A stretch of 10,404 bases of DNA from Candidatus Zixiibacteriota bacterium (GTDB lineage: Bacteria; Zixibacteria; MSB-5A5; GN15; FEB-12), in assembly GCA_016213305.1 (NCBI GenBank), contig JACRAV010000131.1, positions 1 to 10,404 of the forward strand, written 5' to 3'. Both the position numbers and the translations under genes were made by a program. The notes beneath the pieces were generated by a model that was given only the letters and a program-made list of their open reading frames with translations, made no database searches and was not told the DNA's origin. Every line of letters starts with the position of its first letter. Within the stretch, counting starts at the first letter, position 1. This document shows positions 1-6,331 of this stretch, one piece after another.

Positions 1-2
1 AG

Positions 3-1112
3 ACAACCGATATCTATGCCATCGGCGTGATCATCTACGAGATTCTGGTCGGGAAAAAGCCGCTCGGCCGGTTCAAACTGCCGACGGAGATCGACGGCAC
101 GATCAACCCGCGCTTCGACACGATCATTCAGAAGTGTCTGGCGCAGGAAGCCAAGGACCGGTTCCAGTCGGCGTCCGAACTGAAAAATGAAATCCTTAAC
201 GCCATCGGCGGGAACAAGTCAGCGGCTCCGACCGAAGACCTCACGGCGCAGGGGGCGGAATCATTCATCGGCAAATGCCGGTACCTCGACACGATCAATG
301 AGACTCCGTACGGTTCGACCGTGCTGGTGGAAAACAAGGTCAACAAGCGGCTGTTCGTCATCAAGCGGCACACCAAGGGAGAGGCGGGGCGCAAGGAAGC
401 CAAACTGCTCACCACGCTCAAGCACCGCAATATCGCCACGATCATCGGTTCGGGCGGAGACAATCGCGGCACGGTGATCATTTCCGAATACGCTTCGGGC
501 GGCGCGCTGGCAGAACGGATGGTACGCAAATACGACTGGGAAAAAGCAATGGCGATCGTGCTTCAGATCGCGGCCGGTCTCGACTTTGCGCATAAGAACA
601 ACATCGTGCACGGCAACCTGCGTCCTTCGAATGTCTTTTTCTTTGAAGGCGACATAATCAAAGTCGGCGACTTCGGACTTCCCGTTCATTACGACTCGAC
701 CGGCAAGAAGGACTGGTACGCTCCGCCCGAGCATAAGGCGTCAAAGCAAGGCGACATCTACGCCCTCGGCGTCATATTACACCAGTTGATCACCGGCCGG
801 ACCCCCCAGTATGATCCGATGGACAAGCTCAGGCTCGATGATGTCAAAATGTTCGTCCCCGAGCCGGTCCGCATGATGATGGCGAAACTGCTGGGCGTCC
901 GGGTGATCAACCGGTACAAGTCGTGCGAGGAGCTTCTGCTGGACTGGGAGGCCTTTGCCAGGGAGCGGGAACAGCGGGCGGCTCGGCCGGTGGTCAACAG
1001 CGAGCCGGAGCCGGTTCAGTCATCCATGCAGAAATGGGCCTGGTTGCTGATCGGCGCGGGCGTCATTATCGTGGTTGTGGGCATTCTTCTCGCGATCGGC
1101 GTGTCAAAATAG
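3..1112 (+). CDS. Tandem Ser/Thr protein kinase, C-terminal part (5' end outside window), second domain a pseudokinase
   Basis: The frame is open from the first full codon at base 3, so the start lies upstream. Seen: the first residues (DIYAIGVIIYEILVGKKP) are subdomain IX of a Hanks-type kinase and its C-lobe runs to about base 206. A second kinase-like domain follows (about 265-950). It has the ATP-site Lys (FVIKRH, about 357-374), an alpha-C Glu (KEAK), DFG at 669-677 and an APE-like APPE. The catalytic loop reads HGNLRPSN (H codon at 609) instead of HRDLKPSN, so the catalytic Asp is Asn, and the glycine-rich loop is degraded. After a charged linker a single hydrophobic segment (about 1035-1103) ends two residues before the stop, so the protein is probably tail-anchored with its kinase domains in the cytoplasm. 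Inferred: the second domain binds ATP or partners rather than phosphorylating them. The activity of the first domain cannot be judged from the part visible. Confidence 0.9.
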   Translation, partial: TTDIYAIGVIIYEILVGKKPLGRFKLPTEIDGTINPRFDTIIQKCLAQEAKDRFQSASELKNEILNAIGGNKSAAPTEDLTAQGAESFIGKCRYLDTINETPYGSTVLVENKVNKRLFVIKRHTKGEAGRKEAKLLTTLKHRNIATIIGSGGDNRGTVIISEYASGGALAERMVRKYDWEKAMAIVLQIAAGLDFAHKNNIVHGNLRPSNVFFFEGDIIKVGDFGLPVHYDSTGKKDWYAPPEHKASKQGDIYALGVILHQLITGRTPQYDPMDKLRLDDVKMFVPEPVRMMMAKLLGVRVINRYKSCEELLLDWEAFAREREQRAARPVVNSEPEPVQSSMQKWAWLLIGAGVIIVVVGILLAIGVSK

Positions 1113-1122
1113 CGCCGTCAAA

Positions 1123-1167
1123 TCAGAACGATTCATCTCTACTCGGATACCTGCCCAAGCGAACATC
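1123..1167 (-). pseudogene. Relic or displaced copy of a panB 3' end
   Basis: Read on the minus strand, this segment encodes DVRLGRYPSRDESF and then TGA. The intact panB at 2748 ends DVRSGKYPTKDESF and then TAG. By hand alignment 31 of 42 coding bases match (1126-1167 against 2751-2792), there are no gaps, and the stop codons sit at the same place. Further upstream on the minus strand the reading continues for a few codons (ERDM, preceded by WFLIP) with no clear panB similarity, and then meets an in-frame stop. Nothing else of panB is visible. Inferred: this is a diverged remnant of a second panB end, left by insertion, duplication or gene replacement. A chance match of this length ending at the same stop seems unlikely, but no search was run. 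Confidence 0.6.
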
Positions 1168-1205
1168 CATGTCCCGTTCGGGGATAAGGAACCAACGGGA
1201 CTATG
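1168..1205. repeat. Inverted repeat (8-bp perfect stem, extendable to 11 bp), possible terminator of the kinase gene
   Basis: GTCCCGTT at 1171-1178 is mirrored by AACGGGAC at 1194-1201 around a 15-base loop. With one bulged T the stem extends by CAT/ATG on the outside. On the + strand it is followed by the moderately T-rich TATGTTGTCTGGCTT, so it could end the kinase transcript 60-90 bases after its stop, but there is no clean U-run. It begins exactly where the panB-like similarity stops, so it could instead mark an insertion boundary or be a protein-binding site. Confidence 0.5.
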
Positions 1206-1226
1206 TTGTCTGGCTTGATCTTAGGA

Positions 1227-1331
1227 TTAGTCGATAGGGCCGGTGTGCGCGTCTGAAGTCGCTCGCCCATCAATGTGCCCCGTCAGGTCGGCTGAAAGGG
1301 TGATTCGCCCGTCAAATTTGGCTTGCATCAT
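1227..1331 (-). CDS. Possible 34-residue small protein
   Basis: The minus strand carries GGAGGA four bases before ATG-ATG (1331-1326), then 34 codons to TAA at 1229-1227. The protein begins MMQAKFDGRITLSADLTG and ends HTGPID. It is polar, with no membrane segment or motif that I recognise. In favour are the strong ribosome-binding site and a possible promoter just upstream (TTGGTG, 17 bases, TATCAT). Against are its size, the lack of any family, and the fact that the predicted transcript start would fall inside the ribosome-binding site. It could also be the 5' stub of a decayed gene. Confidence 0.25.
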   Translation of the reverse strand: MMQAKFDGRITLSADLTGHIDGRATSDAHTGPID

Positions 1332-1360
1332 TTGTCCTCCGATGATAGACTACCTATACT
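1332..1360 (+). promoter_or_regulatory. Sigma70-type promoter for the dockerin gene
   Basis: TTGTCC (1332-1337), a 17-base spacer, then TATACT (1355-1360). The -10 matches the consensus at five of six positions. Transcription would begin near 1367, giving a leader of about 114 bases. The same -10 hexamer and spacing recur upstream of htrA and of the last gene in the window. Confidence 0.55.
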
Positions 1361-1480
1361 ATATCACCAACTTGAGTGCACCGGCCGGGCGCGCGGTCGT
1401 GACGAATTGCATCGTGACCTGTCGCGCCACCTCGCTCGCCGCCACCTTGCGTCTGACCGGCGCTGAAAGGAGAAGACCGT

Positions 1481-2674
1481 ATGCGAAGAGTGACTGCAAT
1501 CATCGTTCTGTTGGTGGTGACGGGATTTAGCGGGACGGCTTGGGGAACTCCTTGCGGCGATGTTAATGGCGACGGACATGTCGACATAGCCGATCTGGCG
1601 TATCTCACGGTGCTGGTTGGGACGAATGGTCTGGGCGAGCCACCCCCGCCCAATCCGATTGATGCCGACGTTGACGGACGAGCGGGCCTGACCATAGGGG
1701 ATCTAGTGGCGTTGACTGATTGGATTTTCGCGTGGCCGCAGGGTCCCGCTCTTCAGTGTACGCAGGCAGAGGATTACACTTTTGCCACCGCCACCGCCGA
1801 TTCAGTGTTTTTCCCGCGCATGCTGACGGTTCCTGAAGGTGTCGACACGGTCATAATGCCGATTATTACGACTTTCGAACCAAGCACGCAGGGGGTGTTC
1901 CTGTCGTATGTAAAGAAGGGACCGGGGACGGTCAATTTTGCTTCAAGCAAAATGACCTGGACCGGGCTATCCGGGCAGAACCTATGGCATTTTGACAACA
2001 CTAATAATTGGCCGCCGACGTACGATACGATCAGCATTGAAGTTGTTTCCATGGAGATGCCAAACACCAACTTTTCCGGCAAGCACTCATTTGGCTCACT
2101 CGTGTACTTGCGAACCGCTCCCGGTACCGGTTCGATCATGCCGACTCTGGTCAACTGGACACCGGTCCTGAGACCATCGGTGGAAAAGAACGGCGATCTC
2201 TTTGTGCCCGTTGTTCAGTACTACGATTTCGCCTTTCCGCCGGAGACGCTGAAAGTGTCGCTGGGATCGATGTCCTTCGACGCGGTTGCCGGATACCTCG
2301 CCCCGGACAGTTTTGTCGTGAACTTCACCTCAAGCGGACTGCCAATATCCTTTGAAATGACCGGTACGGAGCCCTGGATAACGATCATGGATACCGGCGC
2401 GGTCGGTTTTCGGACGCCCTCGAAAGTAGTAATCAAGGCCGACGCCACCGAGGTCGGCATCGGCAATTACACGGGACAGATTCAGTTCACCAACCTGAGT
2501 CCCTCGGCTCCCACGACCATCGGGGCGATTGACGTTAGTTTGAGCGTGCGCGCGCCGAACAAATACCCCTTCGGAGACCTTGACTGCGACGGCATTGTCG
2601 ATATCTCGGACTTGACGAAAATCATCGATAATCTGTTCATATCGTTGACGCCATTGACGCCGTGTCAGCCATAG
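1481..2674 (+). CDS. Secreted dockerin-type EF-hand protein with a BACON-like domain
   Basis: 397 residues. The ATG at 1481 has AAGGAG eight bases upstream. Residues 1-22 form a signal peptide (basic MRR, hydrophobic core, AWG before the likely cut). Residues 25-93 hold two dockerin-style calcium loops: D27-V-N29-G-D31-G...D35...D38, and a looser one, D63-V-D65...T71...D74; cysteines 25 and 93 flank them. A beta-rich, vaguely cohesin-like region follows (about 105-225). Then comes a BACON-like immunoglobulin fold (about 277-357: EPWITI, TPSKVVIKAD, GNYTGQIQF, DVSLSVR). The C-terminus carries a single half-dockerin, GDLDCDGIVDISDL (365-378), with cysteines 369 and 395. Inferred: an exported, calcium-stabilised cell-surface or extracellular protein, perhaps an adhesion or scaffold component. 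No catalytic domain is seen. Parts of the middle are poorer in GC (about 47% in three hand-counted lines) than neighbouring genes, and the gene sits between panB and a panB relic, so it may be a later arrival. The protein's role is unknown. Confidence 0.85.
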   Translation: MRRVTAIIVLLVVTGFSGTAWGTPCGDVNGDGHVDIADLAYLTVLVGTNGLGEPPPPNPIDADVDGRAGLTIGDLVALTDWIFAWPQGPALQCTQAEDYTFATATADSVFFPRMLTVPEGVDTVIMPIITTFEPSTQGVFLSYVKKGPGTVNFASSKMTWTGLSGQNLWHFDNTNNWPPTYDTISIEVVSMEMPNTNFSGKHSFGSLVYLRTAPGTGSIMPTLVNWTPVLRPSVEKNGDLFVPVVQYYDFAFPPETLKVSLGSMSFDAVAGYLAPDSFVVNFTSSGLPISFEMTGTEPWITIMDTGAVGFRTPSKVVIKADATEVGIGNYTGQIQFTNLSPSAPTTIGAIDVSLSVRAPNKYPFGDLDCDGIVDISDLTKIIDNLFISLTPLTPCQP

Positions 2675-2699
2675 TCGGATGGCTGTCATACATGACAAA

Positions 2700-2729
2700 G
2701 CGGCCGCTCGACTATGGTCGAGCGGCCGC
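2700..2729. terminator. Perfect 13-bp hairpin between convergent genes, probable bidirectional terminator
   Basis: Bases 2700-2712 pair perfectly with 2717-2729 around a TATG loop; both arms contain a NotI-type GCGGCCGC. The hairpin lies 25 bases after the dockerin stop and 18 bases beyond the panB stop, where two converging transcripts meet. U-runs are poor on both sides (TTTGTC on the minus strand), so termination would rest on stem strength or on a factor. A smaller dyad, TGTCAT-AC-ATGACA, lies at 2684-2697. Confidence 0.75.
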
Positions 2730-2747
2730 ACTTCCTGACCCAATGCT

Positions 2748-3569
2748 CTAAAACGATTCGTCTTTGGTTGGATATTTGCCGGAGCGGACATCGCCGACAA
2801 AGCGCGAGGCGGCCTCGATAATGATCGGCGGCAGGTCGGCGTAGTCGCGAACGAAACGCGGCTTGAAGCCCGGTTCGCGTAACCCCAGAATGTCATTGAT
2901 CACCAGAACCTGACCGTCACAGTCCGGGCCGGCGCCGATACCGATGGTCGCGGTGGTCTTGAGCGCTTTGGTGATTTGCATCGAGATGCCGCTTTCCATC
3001 AATTCGAGGACCATCGCAAAACACCCGGCGTCTTCGAGCGCCAGCGCCGATTCGAGCAGGTAATGCTTCGATCGCTCCTCGCGTCCCTGCACTTTCGGGC
3101 CGCCGAACCGGTGAATTGATTGCGGCGTCAACCCGATATGTCCCATCACCGGAATACCGCATTCGATCACCCTTCGTATGGTGGGAACCATCTCAAGGCC
3201 GCCCTCGATTTTCACCGCTTCTGCGCCCCCCTCTTTCAGGAATCGTCCCGCATTCAGAATGGCGGTCTCGGTACTCGGCTGAAACGACATGAACGGCATG
3301 TCGGCGATGACCAGCGCCTTGTCGGTGCCGCGGGCGACCGCCGCGGTGTGGGCAATCATGACGTCCATCGACACCGGCAACGTCGAGCCGTACCCGTGCA
3401 CGACATTGGCGGCCGAATCGCCGACCAGCAGGGCATCCACCCCCGTCTGATCGAGCAGACGGGCCATGGAGTAATCGTACGCGGTCAATACCGCGATCTT
3501 TTCCCCCTGCGCCTTCTTTTGCAGGAAGGTGTTGATGGTGGTTTTGCGGCGCTTATGGACGACGGACAT
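2748..3569 (-). CDS. panB: 3-methyl-2-oxobutanoate hydroxymethyltransferase (ketopantoate hydroxymethyltransferase)
   Basis: PanB moves a hydroxymethyl group from 5,10-methylene-tetrahydrofolate to 2-oxoisovalerate. This makes ketopantoate, the first committed step to pantothenate and CoA, in the cytoplasm. The 273-residue product is of normal length and covers the whole TIM barrel: TAYDYSMA (29-36), LVGDS with D51, IADMPF with D90, VKIEGG with E122 (the metal-ligand positions of the family), GHIGLTPQS (143-151), and E189 in VLELM as the likely catalytic base. The ATG is five bases after the kinase stop, with GAGAAAG eight bases upstream. It is the last gene of the minus-strand operon. panC and panD are not in the window. 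The C-terminus (YPTKDESF) is echoed by the relic at 1123-1167. Confidence 0.96.
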   Translation of the reverse strand: MSVVHKRRKTTINTFLQKKAQGEKIAVLTAYDYSMARLLDQTGVDALLVGDSAANVVHGYGSTLPVSMDVMIAHTAAVARGTDKALVIADMPFMSFQPSTETAILNAGRFLKEGGAEAVKIEGGLEMVPTIRRVIECGIPVMGHIGLTPQSIHRFGGPKVQGREERSKHYLLESALALEDAGCFAMVLELMESGISMQITKALKTTATIGIGAGPDCDGQVLVINDILGLREPGFKPRFVRDYADLPPIIIEAASRFVGDVRSGKYPTKDESF

Positions 3570-3574
3570 GGCGG

Positions 3575-4237
3575 CTACTTTCTCGACAGATCGCCGGCGG
3601 GCACATAGTATTTCTTGCCGACAATCGGTTTTCGCAACTGCTCGATCAGATCGTCGAAATGATCGACATTGTGCACGAAGTCGATTTCGTCGGTCTTGAC
3701 GACCAGCAGGGGGGTTTCAGTATAGTGGAAGAAATAGTAATCATACGCTTTGTTCAGCCCCTCGACATAGTCGAGGTCGATCGGCTTTTCGAAGGTAAAA
3801 CTGCGGCTCCGAATCCGCTCCAGCAGAACCGGCGACGAGGCCTGCAGATAGATGACCAGATCAGGTTTGGGAATATCCCGCGCCAGCACCGGAGCGATCC
3901 GGTTATAGAGCGCCAGTTCCCGCTCGGAAAGGTTGACCGAGGCAAAAATAGAATCCTTGGCGAACAGATAGTCGGCCACGATCCTCTGGGCGAACAGATC
4001 GCGCACCATCAACTGCTGTTGTTGCTGAAACCGCGAAATGAGAAAGAACAACTGGCACGAGAGGGCGTAGCGGGTTTTGTTCTTGTAGAAATCGACGAGG
4101 AAGGGATTTTCGAATACTTCCTCATTGACCAGCGTCGCCTCCAGCCTATCTGCCAGCATTTTGGCGAAACTGGTCTTGCCGACGCCGATCACGCCTTCGA
4201 CCGCTATATAGTTCGGCTCAGAGGTTCCGTGCGACAT
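3575..4237 (-). CDS. Deoxynucleoside kinase (dNK/dGK family)
   Basis: This enzyme phosphorylates deoxyribonucleosides to dNMPs using ATP (cytoplasmic salvage). From the ATG at 4237 the product is 220 residues, normal for the family. Motifs: P-loop GVIGVGKT (15-22), FEN near residue 43, the FQQQQQLM and DYLFAKDSIFA region that lines the nucleoside pocket, and the lid arginines RIRSRS followed by FEKPIDLDY. An upstream in-frame start exists at 4318, but it adds 27 Cys- and Arg-rich residues that overlap folK, so I prefer 4237. Its start overlaps the end of folK by 20 bases, which suggests translational coupling; panB follows after five bases. Which base it prefers (dG, dA, dC or T) cannot be told from the sequence. 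Confidence 0.9.
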   Translation of the reverse strand: MSHGTSEPNYIAVEGVIGVGKTSFAKMLADRLEATLVNEEVFENPFLVDFYKNKTRYALSCQLFFLISRFQQQQQLMVRDLFAQRIVADYLFAKDSIFASVNLSERELALYNRIAPVLARDIPKPDLVIYLQASSPVLLERIRSRSFTFEKPIDLDYVEGLNKAYDYYFFHYTETPLLVVKTDEIDFVHNVDHFDDLIEQLRKPIVGKKYYVPAGDLSRK

Positions 4238-4727
4238 ATTCTTTGAACAGCATGACCGATCGGACTGATTCACCCGACAGGTACGATGACAATGGTTTCC
4301 CGGTGACCGGGTGGACAATCCCCGGCTCTATCTCTATCAGAGGCACGAGCGCAAATGGGCGGCGGGTCAGCTCGGGATGCGGGACCACCAGCCGGTCCGT
4401 CTTCACCGTCCGCTGACCAAACAGCAGGATGTCCAGGTCGATGGAGCGCGGGGCGCGGCGCCCTTTGTCGGTGCGGCCAAGCTCTTGTTCGATCCGTTCG
4501 GTGTGATCGAGAAGTTCGACCGGGGTGTACAGATAGTCCGCCTTGATCACCTGATTGAGAAAGAGCGGCTGTTCGCCGGTCATATCGACCGCCGATGATT
4601 CATAAATCGACGATACGGCGAGCAGTTCAAGCCCTTCGACGGCATTGAGCTTTGACTCGGCCAGTGCGAGATTCTGCTCGCGGTCGCCGAGGTTCGATCC
4701 CAGAAGAAGATATATGGTCTCTGCCAT
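4218..4727 (-). CDS. folK: 2-amino-4-hydroxy-6-hydroxymethyldihydropteridine pyrophosphokinase (HPPK)
   Basis: HPPK transfers pyrophosphate from ATP to 6-hydroxymethyl-dihydropterin, the step before dihydropteroate synthase in folate synthesis. The chosen ATG gives 169 residues. Motifs: LLLGSNLGDR at the N-terminus, FLNQVIKA, the RRAPRSIDLDIL signature with the two magnesium aspartates (97 and 99), and VPHPELTRRPFALVPL. A TTG four codons earlier (4739) overlaps the folB stop, but it abuts the AGGAAGG ribosome-binding site with only an A between, too close to use. The ATG at 4727 lies 13 bases from that site, which is rather long, so the start is not fully settled. The C-terminus overlaps the deoxynucleoside kinase start. 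Confidence 0.95.
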   Translation of the reverse strand: MAETIYLLLGSNLGDREQNLALAESKLNAVEGLELLAVSSIYESSAVDMTGEQPLFLNQVIKADYLYTPVELLDHTERIEQELGRTDKGRRAPRSIDLDILLFGQRTVKTDRLVVPHPELTRRPFALVPLIEIEPGIVHPVTGKPLSSYLSGESVRSVMLFKEYVARNL

Positions 4728-4735
4728 CGCGACGC

Positions 4736-5137
4736 TCAATCCTTCCTGACCGGTGAGTCGGTCAGTTTGCCGATATCCCCCTGATAGCGGGTGACTTCAA
4801 TCTCGATATGCTTCACCTGTCCGCCCACCGGCGGGTGGAGTTTGCGGACCTTCAAAGTTACCCGATAGACCGCGAACCTGTCAAGGAGGAGCGCGGCCAA
4901 TCGATTCGCCAGACCTTCAAGAAGCGAATATGCTTCGCCTTCGACCGTGACCCGGATCAAGTCATACGCTTTGGCATAGTCGATCGTGTCCTTCAGAGCG
5001 TCGGAATGGCCGGCCGCGGCCAGATCGGTTTCCAGCTCACAGTCAACTTCGAACTGCCGTCCGGTCTCGCGCTCGGCGGCGCTGACCCCATGGTATCCGT
5101 AGAATGTCAGGCCGACCAGCCGGATGACATCTTTCAT
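4736..5137 (-). CDS. folB: Dihydroneopterin aldolase
   Basis: FolB cleaves 7,8-dihydroneopterin to 6-hydroxymethyl-dihydropterin (FolK's substrate) and glycolaldehyde. At 133 residues it is slightly longer than the usual 120, with a short polar tail. Family residues are in place: FYGYHGV (12-18), E22 in the ERETG stretch, Y54 in TIDYAKAYDL, E74 in SLLEGLANRL, and K99 in VRKLHPPVGG. Its ATGA start overlaps the stop of the upstream aminotransferase-like gene, with GGAGGGG four bases before the ATG, so the pair is probably translationally coupled. Having folB directly before folK puts two consecutive pathway steps side by side. Confidence 0.95.
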   Translation of the reverse strand: MKDVIRLVGLTFYGYHGVSAAERETGRQFEVDCELETDLAAAGHSDALKDTIDYAKAYDLIRVTVEGEAYSLLEGLANRLAALLLDRFAVYRVTLKVRKLHPPVGGQVKHIEIEVTRYQGDIGKLTDSPVRKD

Positions 5138-6315
5138 GATGCCCCTCCCCGGCGATTGGCGCGGGTCCGCGCCGAAACTCTATTGATGCACTCGGCATAT
5201 TCCTCTTTCGATGCCGCGAGTGAGAGTCGGATATACCCCTGCCCAACTTCTCCAAACCCCGTGCCGGGGGCGACCATGATTCGATACCGTTTGAGAAGAA
5301 GACGCGAAAAGGCGACACTATTTCGCCGGCCGGGCACTCTCGCCCAGATGAAAGGAATGGTGAGCGGGGAAGAGGTTTCGAGGCGGAGCAGTTCCAGCAA
5401 CGGCTGGATAGCCGCCGCCCCGGCGACAAACCGTTTGCGTGCCTGTTCCAGCGACTTTGAGGGAAAACTCTTAAGGCCGTCGAGCGCCAGATCGACAAAC
5501 AACTCGGGAATATACCGTCCGAACAACTCGCCGGCCTGTTCAAGTCCTGAAATCAAGCTCCGGTGGCCAACGGCAAATCCAAACGGCACCGGCGGCAGAC
5601 CCAACAGGTACGCCAGCGAATACACTTCGAGTCCGACCTTCCGCCCCCCCTCAATCGACAGCAGCGAGAGCGGTTTGCGCGGCGGAATACTCTGATAGCA
5701 GGCATCGTTGACAATCAAGGTGTTTTGCTTTGAGGCCATGGTGACGAAGGCGTGAAACGTCTGTTCATTCAGATCGACCCCGGTCGGATTGTGGGGGGAA
5801 TTGACAAACAGCACCCGCGCCGCCTGACCGATCCGCGACGACATCTTCTCGATATCCGGCGACCAGTTATGGCGCGGCGACAGCTGATAGGGAACCGGCA
5901 CGCCTCCGGCGGCGGTGATGGCCTGACGGTACAGAGGTACCGCCAATGATGGCACCAGCGCCGCATCGCCGGTATCGATATACGTCAGCGCGATCAGGTG
6001 CATAATCGACGATAAGCCGTTGCCGAGGAATATCTCGCGGGGGCCGATCCGCAGAGCGCCATGGTACTGGGTCAGCCAGTCAGCCAGCGACTCTTTCAAC
6101 AGTCCCAGCTTGTCCGCCGAGGCCGGTTTGAGGGAGCCAGGCAGTATGCGGGCATCCTCGCTGAACGGTACCGGCCAGGCAGATGTCCCCAGATTGATGA
6201 TCTCCGGCTGGGAACGAAGCGGCTTTCCAAGGAGGGGGCGGGCAAAATCGAGAATATCCGGCGGCATCTGGTAAAACCGGTCGGCGCGGTCAATCAGCAC
6301 TTTCTTCACAATCAT
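5134..6315 (-). CDS. Class I/II aminotransferase-fold protein without the PLP lysine (putative pseudo-aminotransferase)
   Basis: 393 residues, full length for fold-type I class I/II aminotransferases and most like the LL-diaminopimelate aminotransferase branch. Seen: an N-terminal RFYQMPPDIL, the glycine turn GNGLSS (98-103), NSPHNPTG (172-179, with the Asn that contacts PLP), D204-A-C-Y207 (the Asp and Tyr that hold the cofactor ring), and GYIRLSLA with R363 (substrate carboxylate). The Schiff-base motif, normally SLSK followed by a GxR turn, reads SLAY (233-236) followed by PPVPFGFAVG. The lysine is Tyr236 and the phosphate-contacting Arg is also gone. The Asp-to-Lys distance fits normal family spacing, so this is not an alignment slip, and the frame is intact. 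Inferred: it cannot do ordinary transamination; it may bind PLP or a PLP-like ligand, act as a partner, or do other chemistry. It lies 16 bases after the aldolase gene and overlaps folB by four bases. Confidence 0.82.
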   Translation of the reverse strand: MIVKKVLIDRADRFYQMPPDILDFARPLLGKPLRSQPEIINLGTSAWPVPFSEDARILPGSLKPASADKLGLLKESLADWLTQYHGALRIGPREIFLGNGLSSIMHLIALTYIDTGDAALVPSLAVPLYRQAITAAGGVPVPYQLSPRHNWSPDIEKMSSRIGQAARVLFVNSPHNPTGVDLNEQTFHAFVTMASKQNTLIVNDACYQSIPPRKPLSLLSIEGGRKVGLEVYSLAYLLGLPPVPFGFAVGHRSLISGLEQAGELFGRYIPELFVDLALDGLKSFPSKSLEQARKRFVAGAAAIQPLLELLRLETSSPLTIPFIWARVPGRRNSVAFSRLLLKRYRIMVAPGTGFGEVGQGYIRLSLAASKEEYAECINRVSARTRANRRGGAS

Positions 6316-6331
6316 GGCAATCTACTCAGCT

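Larger units (their letters stand above)
1113..1480. other. 368-bp intergenic region with a relic, inverted repeat, possible small ORF and promoter
   Basis: The stretch lies between the kinase gene and the dockerin gene. From left to right it holds a minus-strand relic of a panB 3' end (1123-1167), an inverted repeat (1168-1205), a weakly supported 34-codon minus-strand ORF (1227-1331), a sigma70-type promoter facing right (1332-1360), and a predicted untranslated leader of about 114 bases up to the start codon at 1481. I see no tRNA or other structured RNA in it. Confidence 0.7.

Noticed and set aside
923..1237. Open frame across the kinase 3' end into the spacer
   Set aside because: The part inside the kinase gene is a low-complexity shadow frame, and the tail has no ribosome-binding site or motif.
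2330..2896. Long minus-strand open frame across the dockerin gene end and the panB end
   Set aside because: It runs antisense to the dockerin EF-hand region, crosses the 13-bp terminator hairpin and overlaps panB in another frame. It is a high-GC shadow.
4238..4318. 27-residue N-terminal extension of the deoxynucleoside kinase
   Set aside because: It is Cys/Arg-rich, overlaps folK by about 100 bases and is unlike the family. The ATG at 4237 puts the P-loop at the usual distance from the N-terminus.
4808..5695. 295-codon + strand open frame opposite folB and the aminotransferase-like gene
   Set aside because: It is long, but the minus-strand frames contain family motifs throughout, whereas this one is rich in Arg, Ser and Pro and shows none.
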